DNA of 7,812 nt, taken from Candidatus Parcubacteria bacterium (GTDB taxonomy: Bacteria > Patescibacteriota > Minisyncoccia > UBA6257 > JAPLYJ01). The notes under the pieces are model-generated. The model was not told the DNA's origin and searched no databases. It was given only the letters and a program-made list of their open reading frames with translations. Numbering within the stretch: the first letter of the stretch is position 1; each line of letters starts with the position of its first letter. Positions 6,198 through 7,812 of the stretch are shown here, one piece after another. The translations under genes and the position numbers were made by a program. The stretch is from contig JAPLYJ010000022.1 in assembly GCA_026395655.1 (NCBI GenBank), positions 1-7,812 of the forward strand, given 5' to 3'.

Positions 6198-6572
6198 ATG
6201 TCAGAGAAAAATCAAATATATCAATGTTCTGTGTGCGGACAAATAATTGAAATTTTAGAACCAGGTAAAGGTCAATTAGTTTGTTGTGGTTTGAATATGA
6301 ATTTATTAAAAGAAAAAAATCAGGATGAAGGTATGGAAAAACATGTACCTGTTTTAAATAGAAATGAAAATGGTTGGCAAATTCAAGTAGGTACATTACC
6401 TCATCCCATGGAAGAAACTCATTATATCAAATGGATTGAACTTATTTCTATTGATGGTGTTTATAGAATTTATTTGAAACCAGGGGATATGCCAGCTGGT
6501 GATTTTCAAATTAATACTGAAAACATCAAAGTCAGGATCTATTGTAATGTTCATGGCTTGTGGCAATCTTAA
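6198..6572 (+). CDS. dfx: desulfoferrodoxin (two-iron superoxide reductase)
   Basis: It reduces superoxide to hydrogen peroxide without releasing oxygen, in the cytoplasm. All residues of both iron centres are visible in the 124 residues. The N-terminal desulforedoxin-like domain has Cys10, Cys13, Cys29 and Cys30 (centre I). The neelaredoxin domain has His49, His69, His75, His119 and Cys116 (centre II, the active site), with Glu47 and Lys48 in EKHVPV, the pair known to guide superoxide and proton delivery in characterised enzymes. The length and numbering agree with two-centre enzymes such as those of Desulfovibrio-type anaerobes. The gene starts 4 bases after the rubrerythrin stop, so peroxide made here would be handled by a co-expressed partner. 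A perfect palindrome lies 36 bases beyond its stop. Confidence 0.96.
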   Translation: MSEKNQIYQCSVCGQIIEILEPGKGQLVCCGLNMNLLKEKNQDEGMEKHVPVLNRNENGWQIQVGTLPHPMEETHYIKWIELISIDGVYRIYLKPGDMPAGDFQINTENIKVRIYCNVHGLWQS

Positions 6573-6608
6573 AATACTCATATCAATATAATTTTGTTAT
6601 ATATTTAG

Positions 6609-6638
6609 ACACCGCAAAAAACATGTTTTTTGCGGTGT
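6609..6638. terminator. perfect 30-bp palindrome after the desulfoferrodoxin gene, possible terminator or protein site
   Basis: ACACCGC, six As, CATG-centred core, six Ts, GCGGTGT form a perfect 15+15 inverted repeat. As RNA it would make a stem of about 13 pairs with a CATG loop. Its place just after an operon suggests transcription termination or 3'-end protection, but no T-run follows it on either strand, so it is not a classical intrinsic terminator. A dispersed repeat or a binding site is equally possible. Confidence 0.5.
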
Positions 6639-6673
6639 TAGTTATGATTAATAAAAATAGAGCTATATTATTT

Positions 6674-6703
6674 TAAAAAACAATCTTTTAGCTATAAAAG
6701 ATT
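6674..6703 (-). terminator. weak A+T-rich intrinsic terminator on the minus strand, beyond the IS481-like transposase
   Basis: On the minus strand a nine-pair stem (6695-6703 with 6682-6690, loop 6691-6694) is followed by G and then six Ts. The stem contains only one G-C pair, so it would be weak. It lies about 55 bases after the transposase stop and outside the probable IS end, so it could protect the operon to its left from antisense reading. Confidence 0.4.
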
Positions 6704-6734
6704 TGTCTTAGATGTGGATAACTTCCATGTATTA

Positions 6735-7667
6735 AAGTCAACACCTTGGGATCACCTTTAGATATGTATCATCTGGGCCGGTGTTTTAAAATTAATCCCC
6801 ATATGCATTCTTTTCATATTGTAATGCGCTAAATATTTTAAAATATCATCTTTATTAAATATGCCCAGGTTATGTTTGGGTATTTCTTCTTGCAATGTTC
6901 TATTGAATCTTTCTAGATGCCCATTCTCATTGGGGCTTCTAGGATGATTATGCCTGTGTTTAATGTGGCAGCTGTCCGTGAAAAATTTCCCAAATTCCGG
7001 TCCATTGTCTGTTTGGATACAATTAATTTCAAAAGGGAAATATTCTTTCGTTTTTCTCAAAAATTTTAGACTCATGTGAGTATTAACTTTTTTAAAAACC
7101 ATGGCATATCCGTATCGCGAATATACATCTAAAGCGGTATATACATATGATCTTGTGCTATCTCCATTAACAAAATGAATCGTATCTAATTCAACCAAGT
7201 CTCCTTGTTTGGCAATATCAGGACGAATGGGATATATTCTTTTCTTTTTCCATTTGCTTCTTTTTTTCAAGCATCCATACCTGCTCAATACTCTTTTGAC
7301 TGTTGAAAGAGAAACATTAATATTTTCTTGTTTCAAATGTTCATATACTACCTCCGAACATCTCTTAATTTCCTCTCTGACGCCGATTATTCTAGCTTCA
7401 ATTTCTCTTGATACCCTTTTAGGTGAACAATGAGGCCTCGAGCTTCTTGTGGGCAGTTCTTGCAAGTGCCAAGCTTCATCTTTTCTTTTGTTCCACTTAA
7501 CTATCGTACTTTGAGCATACCCTAGATACCTTGATACTTGTCTAGTGCTTTTACCATCTCTTAACATCCGTATTGCCTGTATACGGATTTTCCCTACGTT
7601 TATATTAGTTGTATATGCCATTTTCATACTTTACAAAATACTCAGGGTGATTCCAAGCTATTGAACC
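6735..7667 (-). mobile_element. complete IS481-like insertion sequence, about 930 bp
   Basis: A single intact transposase gene is bounded by imperfect inverted repeats. The well-matched core is 6738-6756 against the reverse complement of 7646-7664, with 16 of 19 positions equal (shared TCAA-A-C-TTGG-ATCACC). If the repeats extend to 22 bases (6735-6756 and 7646-7667), the flanks on both sides read ATTA (6731-6734 and 7668-7671), a possible 4-bp target duplication. The outermost bases match poorly, so the exact ends are uncertain. The left repeat ends one base before the transposase stop codon. Confidence 0.65.
6758..7627 (-). CDS. IS481-family DDE transposase
   Basis: A 289-residue transposase that would cut and join the ends of its own element. 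The N-terminal part has a helix-turn-helix (about residues 15-47, with MLRDGKSTRQVSRYLGYAQS), a second winged or helical DNA-binding part (about 70-120), a basic linker (120-131), and the RNase H-like core (about 140-289). Likely catalytic residues are Asp148 in VELDTIHF, Asp207 in QTDNGPEF and Glu239 in NGHLERFNRTLQEE. The spacing between the last two is 31 residues, a little shorter than the 35 common in this superfamily. No frameshift or stop is present, so it may be active. Two in-frame starts are possible, Met1 (7627) and Met3 (7621). Base composition looks richer in G+C than the neighbours, judged by eye, which would fit a mobile origin. IS3 OrfB is less likely because one ORF holds both the DNA-binding and catalytic parts. 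Confidence 0.9.
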   Translation of the reverse strand: MKMAYTTNINVGKIRIQAIRMLRDGKSTRQVSRYLGYAQSTIVKWNKRKDEAWHLQELPTRSSRPHCSPKRVSREIEARIIGVREEIKRCSEVVYEHLKQENINVSLSTVKRVLSRYGCLKKRSKWKKKRIYPIRPDIAKQGDLVELDTIHFVNGDSTRSYVYTALDVYSRYGYAMVFKKVNTHMSLKFLRKTKEYFPFEINCIQTDNGPEFGKFFTDSCHIKHRHNHPRSPNENGHLERFNRTLQEEIPKHNLGIFNKDDILKYLAHYNMKRMHMGINFKTPAQMIHI

Positions 7668-7671
7668 ATTA

Positions 7672-7812
7672 ACTTAGTTCAATAAGTAAGTGCAACACTT
7701 TGATAAATAAAGTAATATCAAAGTAATATGAAATATAAACACTTTTCAGTTGAAGAACGTGAGGTCATCCAATATGGTTTGTGGCAGAAAAGGTCGGCAA
7801 GGGATATAGCCC
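7672..7812 (+). mobile_element. left end of an IS30-family element, cut by the window edge
   Basis: The stretch just before the partial transposase contains AAGTGCAACACTTTG (7688-7702), which resembles what I recall of IS30-family terminal repeats in Gram-positive bacteria. The start of the element is probably close to 7672-7690, only a few bases from the end of the IS481-like element. The partner repeat is outside the window, so the boundary is not proven. Confidence 0.45.
7728..7812 (+). CDS. IS30-family transposase, N-terminal 28 codons, cut by the right edge
   Basis: From the ATG at 7728 the frame is open for 28 codons to the window end. The translation begins MKYKHFSVEEREVIQYGLWQ and continues KRSARDIA. 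The pattern 'Y-K-H-hydrophobic-x-x-E-E-R-x-x-I, seven or so residues, S-x-R-x-I-A' is the first helix-turn-helix of IS30-family transposases (HTH_38). The catalytic DDE core is not in the window, so it is not known whether the gene is intact. An 11-bp direct repeat (AAAGTAATATC/AAAGTAATATG, 7709-7730) runs into the start codon. It points away from the IS481-like transposase. Confidence 0.75.
   Translation, partial: MKYKHFSVEEREVIQYGLWQKRSARDIA

Noticed and set aside
6713..6721. Perfect DnaA-box match (TGTGGATAA, reverse of TTATCCACA)
   Set aside because: It is a single box with no cluster, no dnaA/dnaN/rpmH neighbours and no repeated AT-rich 13-mers. One 9-base match is not evidence of an origin.
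1..7812. Alternative genetic code with TGA as glycine, known in some Patescibacteria
   Set aside because: All recognised genes are intact under the standard code with no in-frame TGA, and glycines use GGN codons.
1..7812. CRISPR array, tRNA or rRNA gene
   Set aside because: I saw no regularly spaced repeats, cloverleaf-like segment with a T-loop, or rRNA motif on either strand.

Overview
This 7.8-kb window is strongly AT-rich and looks like part of a Patescibacteria (Candidate Phyla Radiation) chromosome, although no rRNA or marker gene is present to prove it. The evidence is the low G+C, the lack of recognisable Shine-Dalgarno motifs in front of any gene, the short intergenic gaps, and a gene repertoire familiar from those lineages (a PH-domain membrane protein, small anchored proteins, and a MacA/MacB-type transporter with no outer-membrane partner). 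The standard code fits: no real gene has an in-frame TGA, and the complete genes stop at TAA or, once, TAG.

Layout. Positions 1-614 (minus) hold a two-gene unit: a 97-residue two-helix membrane protein, then the N-terminal part of a bacterial PH-domain membrane protein that runs off the left edge. The second gene is not obvious from complete ORFs but is open to position 1. Positions 694-4708 (plus) hold a small single-pass protein followed by a three-gene ABC export system: a membrane-fusion (HlyD/MacA/YknX-like) protein, a LolD/MacB-type ATPase and a MacB/FtsX-type permease. The last three are spaced 5 and 1 bases apart. Positions 4709-5521 (minus) hold a patatin-like phospholipase whose stop codon abuts that of the permease; its likely terminator lies inside the permease coding sequence. 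Positions 5612-6572 (plus) hold rubrerythrin and a two-iron-centre superoxide reductase (desulfoferrodoxin), 4 bases apart. From about 6735 to the right edge is mobile DNA: a complete IS481-like element (minus) and, almost touching it, the start of an IS30-family transposase (plus).

How the genes work together. Rubrerythrin and desulfoferrodoxin form a standard anaerobe-type defence: superoxide is reduced to peroxide, and peroxide to water. The ABC genes form one exporter or extruder of unknown substrate; with a single-membrane cell envelope it would resemble Bacillus YknXYZ rather than Gram-negative MacAB-TolC. The patatin-like lipase shares a compact divergent promoter region with the oxidative-stress pair, with the two -35 hexamers back to back.

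The most unusual features are the apparently leaderless promoters (the -10 element sits 6-8 bases from the start codon for three genes), a terminator embedded in an opposing coding region, an in-frame 33-bp tandem duplication in the helical part of the fusion protein, the very large helical insert of that protein, a perfect 30-bp palindrome after the superoxide reductase gene, and the near-abutting insertion sequences. I did not find a clearly new multi-gene system; most of the content belongs to recognised families.
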